From Anomaloglossus baeobatrachus (Eukaryota; Chordata; Amphibia; Anura; Aromobatidae), in NCBI RefSeq assembly GCF_048569485.1, contig NC_134354.1, positions 401,784,185-401,848,184 of the forward strand: a stretch of 64,000 nucleotides of DNA, written 5' to 3'. This document shows, one piece after another, positions 45,820-57,530 of this stretch (position 1 is its first letter; each line of letters starts with the position of its first letter). The notes beneath the pieces were generated by a model. The model was not told the origin of the DNA. It made no database searches and worked only from the letters and a program-made list of their open reading frames with translations. A program made the position numbers and the translations under genes.

Positions 45820-46130
45820 TGTGAGACTGTGACCGGGGTTATCTATGACGGCCGGTATGTCTCGCCTCGGTTGTGCTCACTCCATGATAGAAAGTAAATC
45901 CACTACAGGGTTAATGCTGTTTCCCTACAGGCTGAAGGAAGGGTTAAATGGAAACAGGAACGAGGGCAGGTGTGCCGGGTGTGAGGGAGTGAACAGAACT
46001 CCCTGAGTTCTCTGCTGGAGAGGCACATGTATATTGTTGTGGACTTTTGTTTGGATTAAAACCGTGTGCTGTGAACCTTAATGCCTGGATCCCGTGTCTT
46101 CTGCGGCGCAGCCGACCGTGCTACCTCACA
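45820..46130 (+). repeat. 5' LTR of the Gmr1-type element
   Basis: Starts TGTGAGACTGTGACCGGG, ends CGTGCTACCTCACA. GGATTAAAACC may serve as polyadenylation signal. It is followed by TA and then TGGTGGAGAATCGGCGGG, a primer-binding-site candidate (46133-46150). Confidence 0.9.
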
Positions 46131-46199
46131 TATGGTGGAGAATCGGCGGGCATGACAGCCGGTGAGGTGTAGCATCCATCCCTGGTGACCCAGTAGCAC

Positions 46200-47330
46200 A
46201 TGTCCTGGATTCGAGCGGCTATACTACAGCCCAAACCCGGTGACGCCATGGAGGACATACTAAAGCAGCTGGCTCAGGCTAATGCACAGCAACAACAGAC
46301 TAATGAACACCTGCTCCGGGCGTTGGAACGTCAGCAGCAATCCTTGCAAGTGCAGGACAAAAGGCACCAAGAACAGCTGGTTCAGGCCAATACACGTCAG
46401 CAGCAAGCCTTGCAATTGCAGGAACAAAGACATCAAGAACAGATGGTTCTCCTGGCCAAGTCGATCCGTGCCGGACCGGCAGCAACAACCCCGGGACCGG
46501 GTGACGACGGCAGCGTCCGGAAAGCGGTGAGACAAGCGTTGCAAAAGATGACCCCGGGGGATGATGTGGAAGCGTTCCTGGCGGTGTTTGAGCGGGTGGC
46601 CGAGCGGGAAAAGCTGCCGACCCCCCAGTGGGCTGAGGTATTGTCGCCATATCTGACGGGGGAACCCCAAAAAGCGTACCTGGACCTCTGTACCGAGGAC
46701 GCCATTGACTATGCGACCCTGAAAGCCGAAATACTGGCTCGGTTGGGGGTGAATACCTATGTACGGGCTCAGCGGGTAAATCAGTGGTTCTATGAGGAAG
46801 CCAAACCCGTACGCTCCCAGGCCTATGACTTGTTGCATCTTGTAAAAAAGTGGTTGCAGCCTGACACTTTGAGCCCGGCGCAAATGGTGGAAAGGGTAGT
46901 AGTTGATCGTTTTGGGCGCACTTTACCCGTCATCGTTCAACGGTGGGTAGGACAGGGTGACCCGAGTACCCTCGACCAATTAGTATCCCTGGTAGAGCGG
47001 CATGTGGCTACGCAGGACTTAATACGGGACACTGAGACTTTGCGTACTGCCCGTCGGTCCGGCCCCTCCAAGCCTAGGGCCAAGGACCCACCGCTGATAA
47101 CGGTGCAGGAGTCCCCTACCGTCCCATCTGAGGCCGCGCCCGTCGTTCCTGAGGTCCGGAAGGTTCTGTACCCTAAACGACAACCCGTCAAGGTTTCCTT
47201 CCCTATTAGATGTTGGCGGTGCCAGCGGGTGGGACATATGGAAGCCCAATGTCCACTCACCACGGAGCCCATGGATTGTGGGGTTACCTGGAGGGGTTCA
47301 ATGTATGCTCAGGTGGTGTGTACCGCTGAC
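46200..47330 (+). pseudogene. Gag region of the Gmr1-type element
   Basis: N-terminal glutamine-rich coiled coil (QLAQANAQQQQTNEHLLRAL...), a capsid-like segment (VEAFLAVFERVAEREKLP, WAEVLSPYLTGEPQKAYLDL) like the retrotransposon-Gag and SCAN fold, and one CCHC zinc knuckle CWRCQRVGHMEAQCP. Gag would form the particle and bind RNA. Confidence 0.85.
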
Positions 47331-47650
47331 CTGGTCTCCCCAGAGACGGAGCCCCACTTGTGTCAAATACAGGTGAATGGATGTCCGGTTACAGGATTGT
47401 TGGATTCCGGAAGCTAAGTGACCCTTGTGCGATCCACCTTGAGGGCTAAAGTAAAGGCCACAGGACGTACCGTGGGGGTGGTTTGCATACATGGGGACCG
47501 CCGAGACTATCCCACGGGGATCGTCACCATCACAGCACCCTGCGGTCAGGTGCAACATGAGGTGGCACTTATTAACACTCTTCCATATGACGTGATCCTA
47601 GGAAGGGATCTGCCCTATTTTTGGACTTTATGGAGGGGACCTCCTAAGTC
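47330..47650 (+). pseudogene. Protease region
   Basis: NGCPVTGLLDSGS is the retropepsin active-site motif (usual D-S/T-G), and YDVILGRDLPYFWTL is the conserved ILGRD segment downstream. Position directly after gag fits. Confidence 0.75.
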
Positions 47651-47999
47651 CCCTCAGATATTGGTCAGTCCGGGACCTGAGCCCTACAATCCTGAATCCG
47701 GGACACCTGCCGTAGGGGCCCCCATGATAGGGACAGAAGGTGAACCCGATAGGTCGCCCCTAGAGGTATTGGCAGGAGAGGCTGAGACGGTCGAACCCAT
47801 CCCGGAGTTGGAGGCGTCCCCGGATACGTTTGGGACAGCCCAACTCCAGGACCCTACATTAATACATGCCCGGAGTCGGGTGACAGTAGTTGACGGGGTG
47901 GCACAGCTGCCCGGTGCCCAGGTAAGGTACCCCCATTTCGCTCTTAAGCAGGATTTACTCTACCGGGTAGGTGAAATACGGGGCGTGGGGGTAGAGCAG

Positions 48000-49050
48000 T
48001 TGGTGGTGCCCCAGCCGTATCGCCGGCGGGTCCTCGACTTGGCTCATAAACACCTGATGAGTGGCCACCTAGGGGTCAAGAAAACGCAGGAGCGAATATT
48101 GCAAAGGTTCTATTGGCCCGGGGTCTTTGGGGAGGTAAAACGGTTCTGCGAAACCTGCCCGGAGTGTCAGCTTACCGCACCCCTGACCCATTTTCGCAGT
48201 CCGTTGGTACCGTTACCCATTATAGAAGTCCCTTTTGAACGGATAGGGATGGATCTGGTGGGGCCCCTCGTAAAGTCCGCTCGAGGGCACCAACACATCC
48301 TAGTGATCGTTGACTATGCCACCCGGTATCCCGAGGCGATACCCCTCAGACATACTGCAGCAAAGCTTATAGCTCGGGAGTTGTTTGCTGTGTTCTGCCG
48401 GGTGGGGTTGCCCAAGGAGATCCTTACGGATCAGGGGACCCCATTCATGTCTAAAGTGACCAAAGAGCTATGCCGGCTACTCCAGATCAAGCAGTTGCGT
48501 ACGTCTGTGTATCATCCTCAAACGGACGGTTTAGTCGAGCGTTTCAATAAAACCCTGAAAACCATGCTCAAAAGGGTGATTTCAAAGGACGGGAAAGACT
48601 GGGATATGATGCTTCCCTATTTGATGTTTGCCATACGAGAGGTGCCACAGGCATCCATGGGGTTTTCGCCTTTTGAATTGTTATACGGGCGACATCCCCG
48701 GGGATTGTTGGACCTGGCAAAGGAAACATAGGAGCAAGAGCCCACCCCCCATAAAAGTGTGATTGAACACATTTTGGGTATGCAAAACCGCATAAGCGCG
48801 GTCATGCCAATTGTGAAGGAGCATTTACAGGAGGCTCAGGCCGCGCAAAGCGGCCGCTACAATAGACAAGCCACCGTGCGGACCTTTAAACCCGGGGATC
48901 GGGTGCTGGTATTAATCCCCACGGCGGAGAGTAAATTCCTGGCTCAGTGGCAAGGCCCCTACGAGATAAAGGAAAGAGTCGGGGTGGTTAACTATAAAGT
49001 GTTGCAGCCCGGTAGGCAGAAACCTGAACAAATATACCATGTCAACCTAT
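48000..49050 (+). pseudogene. Integrase region, placed before reverse transcriptase
   Basis: HHCC zinc domain (HKHLMSGHLGVKKTQERI...CETCPECQ), catalytic core with D in MDLVGPL, D in TDQGTPFMS and E in VERFNKTLK, and a C-terminal domain GDRVLVLIPT...AQWQGPYEIKERVG...YHVNLLKPW. All parts are in family order. Confidence 0.88.
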
Positions 49051-49289
49051 TAAAACCTTGGCAGGAACGGGAAAGCCTGATGGTTGTTTTGTCCCCACCT
49101 CCCTCCTCTTCGGGTCGTTCACATCCGGCTCCAGCGACCTCCGGAGAGGACGAACCGGAAGTCAGGATTGGAGAAGCCCTCACCAAAACTCAGAGGCGAG
49201 AGGCCAGACGGTTGGTTCAGCAGAACCCCGATGTCTTCTCCGAGCTGCCCGGTAAGACCAGTCTGATACGACATGATATTGTCACCGAG

Positions 49290-49995
49290 CCCCACCTGAA
49301 GGTACGCCTGAAGTCATACCGGGTACCGGAGGCTCGACGACAAGCCATATCGGAGGAAGTAAAGACAATGTTAAGCCTGGGGGTCATCGAAAAATCCCAG
49401 AGTGAATGGGCTAGTCCGATTTGTCCTAATACCAAAACCCGATGGCTCCTTAAGGTTCTGCAATGACTTTAGGAGATTGAACGAAATATCCAAGTTCGAT
49501 CTCTACCCCATGCCTCGGGTGGATGAGCTGATTGATAGGCTGGGACAGGCGCGATATTTTACCACGCTCGACCTGACCAAGGGGTACTGGCAAGTGCCAC
49601 TGACGGAGTCCGCCAAGGAGAAAACCGCTTTTGTTACGCCAGAGGGTCTCTTCCACTATGTTGTCTTGCCTTTTGGGTTACATGGCGCTCCGGCCACGTT
49701 CCAGAGGTTGATGGACTTAGTGCTGGAACCCCACCAGGCGTATGCATCAGTGTACCTTGATGACATCATTATTTACAGCTCCGAGTGGCAGACCCACTTG
49801 GAACAGGTACAAGCGGTGGTGGACGCGCTTCGAACAGCCGGCTTGACAGCCAATCCCAAGAAATGTGCGTTGGGACTCACGGAAGCCCGCTACTTGGGCT
49901 ACGTGATAGGCCAAGGAGTGATTAAGCCCCAAGTTAACAAGGTTGAGACGATCCAGAAGTGGCCTAGACCCCTGACCACGAAGCAGGTTAGGGCC
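49290..49995 (+). pseudogene. Reverse transcriptase region
   Basis: [47 protein letters not shown] and YLDDIIIYS with the catalytic aspartates near 49757. Sequence type is Ty3/Gypsy. Confidence 0.9.
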
Positions 49996-50109
49996 TTCCT
50001 GGGTATCGTGGATACTACAGGAGGTTTGTAAAGGATTTTGCGGGACTATCAGCCCCCTTGACGGACCTTCTCAAAGGCAAGAAGTCCGTCATGGTGCGCT
50101 GGACTCCGC

Positions 50110-50560
50110 AGGCCGAGGACTCCTTCCGGGCCCTGAAGGAGGTCCTGTGCGGACAGCCCGTTCTTGTACACCCTGATTTCCGGAAGGAGTTCATAGTACA
50201 GACTGACGCCTCAGAGGTCGGCCTGGGGGCAGTGCTGTCTCAGGTGGTTCAGGGGGAGGAACACCCCGTCACCTTCTTAAGTAGGAAGCTCACCCCTCCC
50301 GAGCGGAATTATAGCGTAGTGGAGAAGGAGTGCCTGGCGATCAAGTGGGCCTTGGAGTCCCTACGCTATTACCTGCTGGGACGGCAGTTTCGCTTGGTGA
50401 CGGATCACTCTCCGCTGGTCTGGATGAGGTCCGCCAAGGAACGGAATGCCCGGGTTACCTGGTGGTTCCTTTCTCTGCAGAACTTCCGGTTTACGGTTGA
50501 ACACCGGGCCGGTAGGTTGCAGGGCAACGCCGATGCCTTGTCCCGCGGCCCGTGTTTGAT
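50110..50560 (+). pseudogene. RNase H region
   Basis: FIVQTDASEVGLGAVLSQ, SVVEKECLAIKWALESLRYYL, VTDHSPLVWM and GNADALSRG carry the D-E-D-D RNase H pattern. It is the last domain, directly before the purine tract GAGGGGGGG and the 3' LTR. Confidence 0.9.
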
Positions 50561-50601
50561 GGCGGGAGTTCAACCCCGCTCGCTTGAACTGAGGGGGGGT
50601 A

Positions 50602-50912
50602 TGTGAGACTGTGACCGGGGTTATCTATGACGGCCGGTATGTCTCGCCCCGGTTGTGCTCACTCCATGATAGAAAGTAAATCCACTACAGGGTTAATGCT
50701 GTTTCCCTACAGGCTGAAGGAAGGGTTAAATGGAAACAGGAACGAGGGCAGGTGTGACGGGTGTGAGGGAGTGAACAGAACTCCCTGAGTTCTCTGCTGG
50801 AGAGGCACATGTATATTGTTGTGGACTTTTGTTTGGATTAAAACCGTGTGCTGTGAACCTTAATGCCTGGATCCCGTGTCTTCTGCGGCGCAGCCGACCG
50901 TGCTACCTCACA
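50602..50912 (+). repeat. 3' LTR of the Gmr1-type element
   Basis: Same length as the 5' LTR, offset 4,782 bp, about two differences seen. Confidence 0.9.
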
Positions 50913-51339
50913 ATATATAGATGTTGTTGTGTGTAGTTACCAAGTGTTTGTGTAGGGCGCTGTACATGTTCTGGGTGTTGCCTGGGTGTGACGGGGGGTG
51001 AGAGCGGTGTTGTATGTGTGTTGCGTGTGTTGCGTTGTTTGTGGAGCGCTGTGTGTCTGTAGCGTTGTGTGTGTGTGTGTTGCGCGGTTTGTGTGGGTGT
51101 GGGGTGCGTGTGTGTGTTTTGGGGGGAGGTATGTTTTGTGCAATGTGTGTGTTGTGCGGCATGTGCGTATATTTGTGTGTGCCGTGGTGTTTGTGTGTTG
51201 GGTGTTGTGTGTGTGCAGCGTTGTCTGTGTGTGTGGGTGTCTGTGTAGGGCAGTTGTTTGTGGTTCCCAGTGTGTGTGTGTGGTGTGTTGTGCAGTGCAC
51301 GCGCGTGTGTGTATGTGTGTGTGTTGGGGGGAGGTGTGC

Positions 51340-52035
51340 ACTTCCCATCGTGCTCCATCCCCCATGCAGCGTACTCCCCATCGTGCTCCATCCCCCATGC
51401 AGCGCACTCCCCATCGTGCTCCATCCCCCATGCACATGCAGCGCACTCCCCATCGTGCTCCATCCCCTATGCTGCGCACCCCCCATCGTGCTCCATCTCC
51501 CATGCTGCGCACTCCCAAACGTGCTCCATCCGCCATGCTGCGCACTCCCAAACGTGCTCCATCCACCATGCTGCGCACTCCCAAACGTGCTCCATCCGCC
51601 ATGCTGCGCACTCCCAAACGTGCTCCATCCGCCATACTCCGCAGTCCCCATCGTGCTCCATCCCCCATGCAGCGCACTCCCCATCGTGCTCCATCCGCCA
51701 TGCTGCGCACTCCCAAACGTGGTCCATCCGCCGTGCTGCGCACTCCCAAACGTGCTCCATCCGCCATGCTGCGCACTCCCAAACGTGGTTCATCCGCCAT
51801 GCTGCGCACTCCCAAACGTGCTCCATCCGCCATGCTGCGCACTCCCAAACATGGTCCATCCGCCATGCTGCGCACTCCCAAACGTGCTCCATCCGCCATG
51901 CTGCGTACTCCCAAACGTGCTCCATCCGCCATGCTGCGCACTCCCAAACGTGCTCCATCTGCCATGCTGCGCACTCGCAAACGTGCTCCATCCCCCATGC
52001 TGCGCACCCCCATCGTGCTCCATCCCCCATGCTGC
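51340..52035. repeat. 33-bp minisatellite
   Basis: About 21 units, mostly CATGCTGCGCACTCCCAAAC followed by GTGCTCCATCCGC; the first units have CCCCATC in place of CCCAAAC. As 33 is a multiple of three and the unit lacks stops, all frames stay open on both strands, giving frames of up to 670 codons that are not genes. Confidence 0.95.
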
Positions 52036-52850
52036 ACCAGCATCAGCCTCTCTGACCGCAGCATCAGCCTCTCTGACCGCAGCATCAGCCTCTCTCCTCC
52101 CAGCATCAGCCTCTCTGTCCCCAGCATCAGCCTCTCTGTCCCCAGCATCAGCCTCTCTGTCCCCAGCATCAGCCTCTCTCATCCCAGCATCAGCCTCTCT
52201 CCTCCCAGCATCAGCCTTTTCTGTCCCTAGCATCAGCCTCTCTCCTCCCAGCCTCAGCCTCTCTCCTCCCAGCATCAGCCTCTCTCCTCCCAGCCTACCC
52301 CAGCCTCAGCCTCCCCCAGCATCAGCCTCTCTCCTCCCAGCATTAGCCTCTCTCCTCCCATCATCAGCCTCTCTCCTCCCAGCCTACCCCAGCCTCAGCC
52401 TCCCCCAGCATCAGCCTCTCTCCTCCCAGCATCAGCCTCTCTCCTCCCAGCATCAGCCTTTTCTGTCCCTAGCATCAGCCTCTCTCCTCCCAGCCTACCC
52501 CAGCCTCAGCCTCCCCCAGCATCAGCCTCCCCCAGCATCAGCCTCTCTCCTCCCAGCATCAGCCTCTCTCTTCCCAGCATCAGCCTCTCTCCTCCCAGCC
52601 TACCCCAGCCTCAGCCTCCCCCAGCATCAGCCTCTCTCCTCCCAGCATCAGCCTTTTCGGTCCCCAGCATCAGCCTCTCTCCTCCCAGCCTCAGCCTCCC
52701 CCAGCATCAGCCTCTCTTCTCTCAGCCTCCCCATCCCAGCCTACCCCAGCCTCAGCCTCCCCCAGCATCAGCCTCTCTTCTCTCAGCCTCCCCATCCCAG
52801 CCTTCCCCAGGATCAGCCTCTCTCCTCCCAGCCTCCTCCAGCACGCCGTG
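52036..52850. repeat. ~21-bp minisatellite
   Basis: Units CATCAGCCTCTCTCCTCCCAG with variants (CTGTCCC, CTCAGCCTCCCC). Higher-order blocks ending CCTACCCCAGCCTCAGCC recur about six times. Confidence 0.95.
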
Positions 52851-52879
52851 CTCCTCTTCCGACACTCACAGATCCGATC

Positions 52880-52886
52880 GCATACA

Positions 52887-52923
<37 letters not shown>

Positions 52924-53020
52924 GATCGCATACACTCACACACACCCGATCGCATACACTCACACACACCCGATCGCATACACTCACGCACACCCGATCG
53001 CATACACTCACGCACACACA
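52880..53020. repeat. CA microsatellite with CGATCGCATA spacers
   Basis: (CA)n followed by five copies of CCCGATCGCATACACTCACG/A. Confidence 0.95.
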
Positions 53021-53815
53021 CATTGACGATATTGCACATACGCGCTCACACTCACAACATCCGGAGATACCACATGCTTCTGGCCATGTGATCCTCCGGC
53101 AGGTCCTGGAAGCTCACAGCACAGTATCGCCGCCGAGAAGCAAGCGATATCCCAGGATGTTGTGAGTGTGTGGATGCGATGTGATGTGTGTGTGTGATGT
53201 GTGTGTGAGAGTGAGTGTGATCTGATGTATGTGTGTGTGTGTCTGTTGTTATGTGTGTGCGTGTGTGTATGTTCCGCCGCTGCAGGACCTTGATGCGCTG
53301 GTAACTATGGTACCATGGTTACCAGCGTATCTCGTCCCCCGCTCGCACGGGAGCCCACACCAGCATACGCCGGCCAGCCCCAGCAATGCGAGGGTATGTG
53401 TCGGCTGGTTTGGCGGTGTACGCTGATGTGGGCTCCCGGGGGTACAGTACTCACCTGGTTTTCGTGGCTCCGTGACCGTGTCGGTTCGGGGAATGCGTGG
53501 GGGGGGGCGGGGCCAGAGCTAGCGTGCATTGCGTGAGGGGGGCGGGGCGTGGCCGAGTTGCCAATGCCTGCAGGGTGCCGGGGCAAGAGGCCAATCTGTG
53601 GGGGGGCGGAGCCTGGGCGAGCGGCCGGCCAATCCGTGTGGGGGCGCAGCCTGGGCGAGCGGCCAATCCATGCGGGGGGGCGGGGCCATGGCGAGCCCAG
53701 CGGCCATTCAGCTTTGTGTCATCGTAAGGACACAATTTTGGAGCAAGACAGACAGACAGACATACAGACAGACAGACAGACAGACAGAATAAGGCAATTA
53801 TATATATATATATAG

Positions 53816-54216
53816 ATTAAATAAGTCATGTAGACATACTGTAGAAAAATCTTTAATCTAGATTTTCAATGATCTAACTAAATTTATAAGTAACTAAAAA
53901 AAATCTAAAATGGTGAAGCTTAGGGTTTTCCACTATCTTGATATTGATGACTTATAGCTGATGTATCTAAAGCGCTGTGGAATTAATAGTGCTATATAAA
54001 TGAATAAAATTATTATTATTATTTTTATTATTATTATCTTTAGAATAGGTTTTAAATATCAAGTAAATAGAGTTCTACACCTTGCTCCGCCAATAATCAG
54101 CTGCTCGGAGAGCTGGTGACAAAGGATATAAACAACTGATCCCTGGAGGTACAAGGAATCAGACCCCACCGATCTGACAGTTCATCAATATAAAAGCGGT
54201 GGATAGCTGTTTAGGG
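53816..54216 (+). other. AT-rich stretch with an L2-type 3' tail
   Basis: TAAAGCGCTGTGGAATTAAT then AGTGCTATATAAATGAATAA and (ATT)n at 53970-54040 is the conserved 3' end used by L2 LINEs and the SINEs that borrow their machinery. The rest shows no signature. Confidence 0.7.
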
Positions 54217-54220
54217 TTAA

Positions 54221-54767
54221 GCGGGCTTTACACGCTACAATATATCTAACGAGATGTTGGCGGGGTCACGTCGTAAGTGACGCACATCTGGCATCGTTAG
54301 TGATATTGTAGAGTGTGACAGCTATGTGTGATTCCGATTGTATGCAAAAACGTTGATCGCATACACGTTGCTCATTTTATAAAAATTGAACGTGCGGTTG
54401 TTCAATGTTCCCGAGGCAGCACACATCGCTGTGTGTGACCCCCCGTGAGCGATGAACACTGCTTACCTGCGTCCCGCCGGCAATGCTGAAGGAAGGAGGT
54501 AGGCGGGATGTTTACGTCCCGCTCATCTCCGCCCCTCCGCTTCTATTGTGCAGCCGCTGTGTGACGTCACTGTGACGCCGAACGTCCTCCCCCTTCAGGA
54601 AGTGGATGTTCGCCGCCCACAGCGAGGTCGTTAGGAAGGTAAGTGCGTGTGACGGGGTTTACTCGTTTGTGCGACACAGGCAACAAATTGACCATGCCGC
54701 ACATACGATGGGGGCGCATGCGATCGCATATGAGATCGCATATGAAATTGTAAGGTGTAAATCAGCC
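54221..54767. mobile_element. TTAA miniature element with perfect target duplication
   Basis: Left terminus GCGGGCTTTACACGCTACAA, inverted right terminus GGCTGATTTACACCTTACAA, with TTAA at 54217-54220 and 54768-54771. This is the cleanest copy of the family seen at 1, 19102 and, more distantly, 40460. Confidence 0.9.
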
Positions 54768-54784
54768 TTAACATAACTATATAC

Positions 54785-55122
54785 ACTGACGAGCTAAAGG
54801 GTAAGAATGGTTTGAACTTTTGAGTTTCAGACTCCATATCTCACCATCCACTACAGCTTTGAGCATGAGACTACCTTCATTTTATAGACAATCATCTTGT
54901 CTATCTCATACATAAATTTGACTTGCTACTATTCAGCATATGATTAGTTATGCATACTCTTGTCATGTCTTTGCATTGTTACTGTTTTGCTCCTAAAAAT
55001 CTAAATTTAAATTTTTATTATTTTGGTATTATTTTGTAACTCCAACTTTGGCTTTCAACACTGCCTGAATCCTTCTGGGTATGCTCTCAGTCAGATTCAA
55101 GCATGTCTCAACCAAAATCGGA
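54785..55122 (+). mobile_element. Tc1-A-type transposon end
   Basis: CACTGACGAGCTAAAGGGTA and the following 300 bp match 12709-12942 and 59440-59674 in inverse orientation, and extend further inward (CTGAATCCTTCTGGGTATGC). It is cut off by the L2 LINE tail. No transposase is left. Confidence 0.75.
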
Positions 55123-55340
55123 TTATTATTGTTATTATTATTTATTATTATAGCGACATTTATTCCATGGCGCTTTACAGTGAAAGAGGGTATACATACA
55201 ACAATCATTAACAGTACAAAACAGACTGGTATAAGAGGAGAGAGGACCCTGCCCGCGAGGGCTCACAGTCTGTAGGGAATGGGTGATGGTATAATAGGTA
55301 AGGACAGAGCAGGTTGCACAGTGGTGTACTGGACTGAGGG

Positions 55341-56894
55341 TTATTGTAGGTTGTAGGCTTGTTGGAAGAGATGGGTCTTGAGGTTCCTCTTGAAGCTTTC
55401 CACGGTAGGGTAGAGTCTGATATGCTGAGGTAGAGCGTTCCAGAGTATGGGGGAGACACGGGAGAAATCTTGTACGCGATTGTGGGAAGAGGAGATAAGC
55501 GAGGAGTAGAGAAGGAGATCTTGTGAGGATCTGAGGTTGCGTGCGGGTAGGTACCGGAAGACTAGGTCACAGATGTAAGGAGGAGACAGGTTGTGGATGG
55601 CTTTGTATGTCATGGTTAATGTTTTGAGCTGGAGTCATTGGGCGATGGGAAGCCAGTGAAGGGATTGGCAGAGTGGCGAGGCTGGGGAATAGCGAGGGGA
55701 GAGGTGGATTAAGCGGGCCGCAGAGTTTAGGATAGATTGGAGAGATGCAAGAGTGTTGGAAGGGAGGCCAGAGAGCAGGAGGTTGCAGTAGTCGAGGCGG
55801 AAGATGATGAGGGCATGCACTAATGTTTTTGCTGATTCTTGGTTAAGGAAAGCACGGATCCGGGAGATATTTTTGAGTTGTAGTCTGCATGAGGTGAAGA
55901 GGGCTTGTATGTGTGGCTCGAAGGATAGAGCAGAGTCAAGGGTTACTCCAAGGCAACGAGCTTGTGAGCCTGGGGAGAGTGAGCAACCATCAAGTTTGAT
56001 GGAAAAGCTTCTTGGAGGGGATGAGTGAGGAGGAGGAAAGACAATGAATTCTGTTTTGTCCATGTTAAGCTTTAGGAATCGCGCAGAGAAGAAGGATGAA
56101 ATAGCAGACAGACATTGAGGAATTTTGGTTAGTAGAGAGGTAATGTCAGGTCCAGAGAGGTAGATCTGCGTATCATCAGCGTAGAGATGATACTGAAAGC
56201 CGTGGGATTCTATGAGCTGTCCCAGGCCAAAGGTGTAGATGGAGAACAGCAGGGGTCCAAGAACTGAGCCTTGGAGGACACAGACAGATAGGGGGCGAGA
56301 TGAGGAAGTGGTGTGAGAATAGGAGACGCTGAAAGTTCGGTCGGTTAGGTATGAGGAGATCCAAGATAGGGCCAAGTCTGTGATGCCCAGAGATGAGAGA
56401 ATCTGTAGTAGGAGGGAATGGTCTACTGTGTCGAAGGCAGAGGACAGGTCCAGGAGGAGGAGGACAGAGTAGTGTTGTTTGGCTTTGGCGGTTAGTAGAT
56501 CATTGGTGACTTTGGTTAGGGCAGTTTCAGTAGAGTGATGTGGTTGGAAGCCAGATTGTAGCCGGTCAAAGAGGGAGCAGGAGGAGAGGTATGAGGACAA
56601 TTCAAGATGGACATGCTGTTCCAGTAGTTTTGAGGCATAGGGGAGAAGGGATATGGGGCGATAGTTTAACATAGAGAATGGGTCAAGGGAGGGCTTTTTG
56701 AGGATGGGTGTAATGGAGGCATGTTTAAAGCATGAGGGGAATACACCACTTGTTAGTGATAGGTTGAAGAGATGGGTTAGGGCTGGGATGAGGACTGCGG
56801 TGATGTTGGGGATGAGGTGCGATGGGAGCGGGTCAAGTGCACAGGTGGTTAGATGTGATCTTGAGAGAAGAGTGGAAAGATTGTTTTCTGTCAT
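55341..56894 (-). pseudogene. L2 reverse transcriptase
   Basis: 419 open codons, then a TGA (an old CGA arginine by CpG decay; family reads LPIAQR) at 55635-55637, then another ~97 in-frame codons (TYKAIHNLSPPYICDLVFRYLP...NLKTHLFQQAY) to the natural end. Palm motifs A (SSAFDTVDH), B ([11 protein letters not shown]; the usual P is L) and C (YADD, near 56175) are all present. One stop is the only clear break in this part. Confidence 0.88.
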
Positions 56895-57355
56895 GGTGGA
56901 GAAGCTGGATTTCGAGGACGAGGGCTGAGTAGCGATGATGAGGGGCCGTGGTGATTGTGGGCCAAAGCTTGCTCTGATGATGTCAATCTTCTGCTTGAAG
57001 AAAGAGGCAAAGTCTTCACAGCTGAGATGAGAGGAGAGGGAGGTGGTGCTGGAGGATAGAGGAGAGAATTGAAAGTGTTGAATAGCTGTTTAGGGTTGTG
57101 AGAGAGAGAAGATATGAGGGATGAGAAGTAGGTTTGTTTTGCAGCAGTGAGTGTGGACTTGAAGGTTGTGAGGGACTCTTTATATGCAATGAAGTGCTCA
57201 GTGGAATGAGACTTCTTCCATCTGCGCTCAGCAATTCTGGAAGCCCGTCTCAGTTGTTTAGTCTGACTCGTGTGCTAGGGATGCCTGTTGATTGTGCGGG
57301 TTTTGGTGTGAGTGAGGGGGGCAGCTGATTCGAGATCTGCAGAGATTGTAGTGTT

Positions 57356-57530
57356 TGATAGCAAAAACTGTGGAAAGAAAGCGCACATAGGGTTTTAACC
57401 GATAGAGATAGGTACAGGGAATAGGACAGGTACTCACCTGCTTCAGTTGTGACAGGCACAACTCCTTGCCAGCACAGAAAATGGTAAATGAATACAAAAG
57501 TGGTCAGCTGCAGCCCCAATGTCGCAACAT
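57356..57530. mobile_element. 175-bp retroposon-like insertion in the L2
   Basis: Flanked by perfect 14-bp repeats GAGATTGTAGTGTT (57342-57355, 57531-57544), which the uninterrupted LINE would carry once. Duplication length fits LINE-driven insertion. Internally GCGCACATAGGGTTTTAACC and ATGTCGCAACAT, no tRNA-like A and B boxes that I can see, and no poly(A). The family is unknown. Confidence 0.8.

Larger units (their letters stand above)
45820..50912 (+). mobile_element. Gmr1-type LTR retrotransposon, nearly whole
   Basis: 311-bp LTRs (45820-46130, 50602-50912) differ at only about two positions, so the insertion is young. Flanks are AT-repeat DNA consistent with a short duplication. Domain order is gag, protease, integrase, reverse transcriptase, RNase H. 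Sequence similarity is Gypsy/Ty3-like, but integrase comes before reverse transcriptase as in Copia. That is the hallmark of the Gmr1 group described from deuterostomes. The coding region looks nearly complete, with a few breaks, and is treated as a fossil. Confidence 0.88.
45734..53815. mobile_element. Unclassified GC-rich repeat interrupted by an LTR element
   Basis: Left end CACTAGAAGGTGGCCCGATT and CGCATCGGGTATTCTAGAAT; right end (ACAG)n AATAAGGCAATTATATATA. Between them, after removal of the LTR element (45820-50912), lie a TG-rich stretch, a 33-bp minisatellite, a ~21-bp minisatellite, a CA run, and GGGGGCGGGGCC tandem blocks (53480-53700). Continuity across the insertion is clear (GTTATATATA | ATATAGATGTTG). 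I recall ends of this type from other vertebrates but cannot assign a class. Confidence 0.55.

Noticed and set aside
50937-53026. Frames of 265-670 codons on both strands
   Set aside because: Produced by the 33-bp and ~21-bp stop-free minisatellites; no domain, start context or splice signals.
53497-53815. Several GC-rich frames of 60-94 codons
   Set aside because: Derived from tandem GGGGGCGGGGCC blocks of the unclassified repeat.
57356-57530. Possible tRNA gene or tRNA-derived SINE
   Set aside because: No cloverleaf and no A or B box could be found; kept only as an insertion of unknown family.
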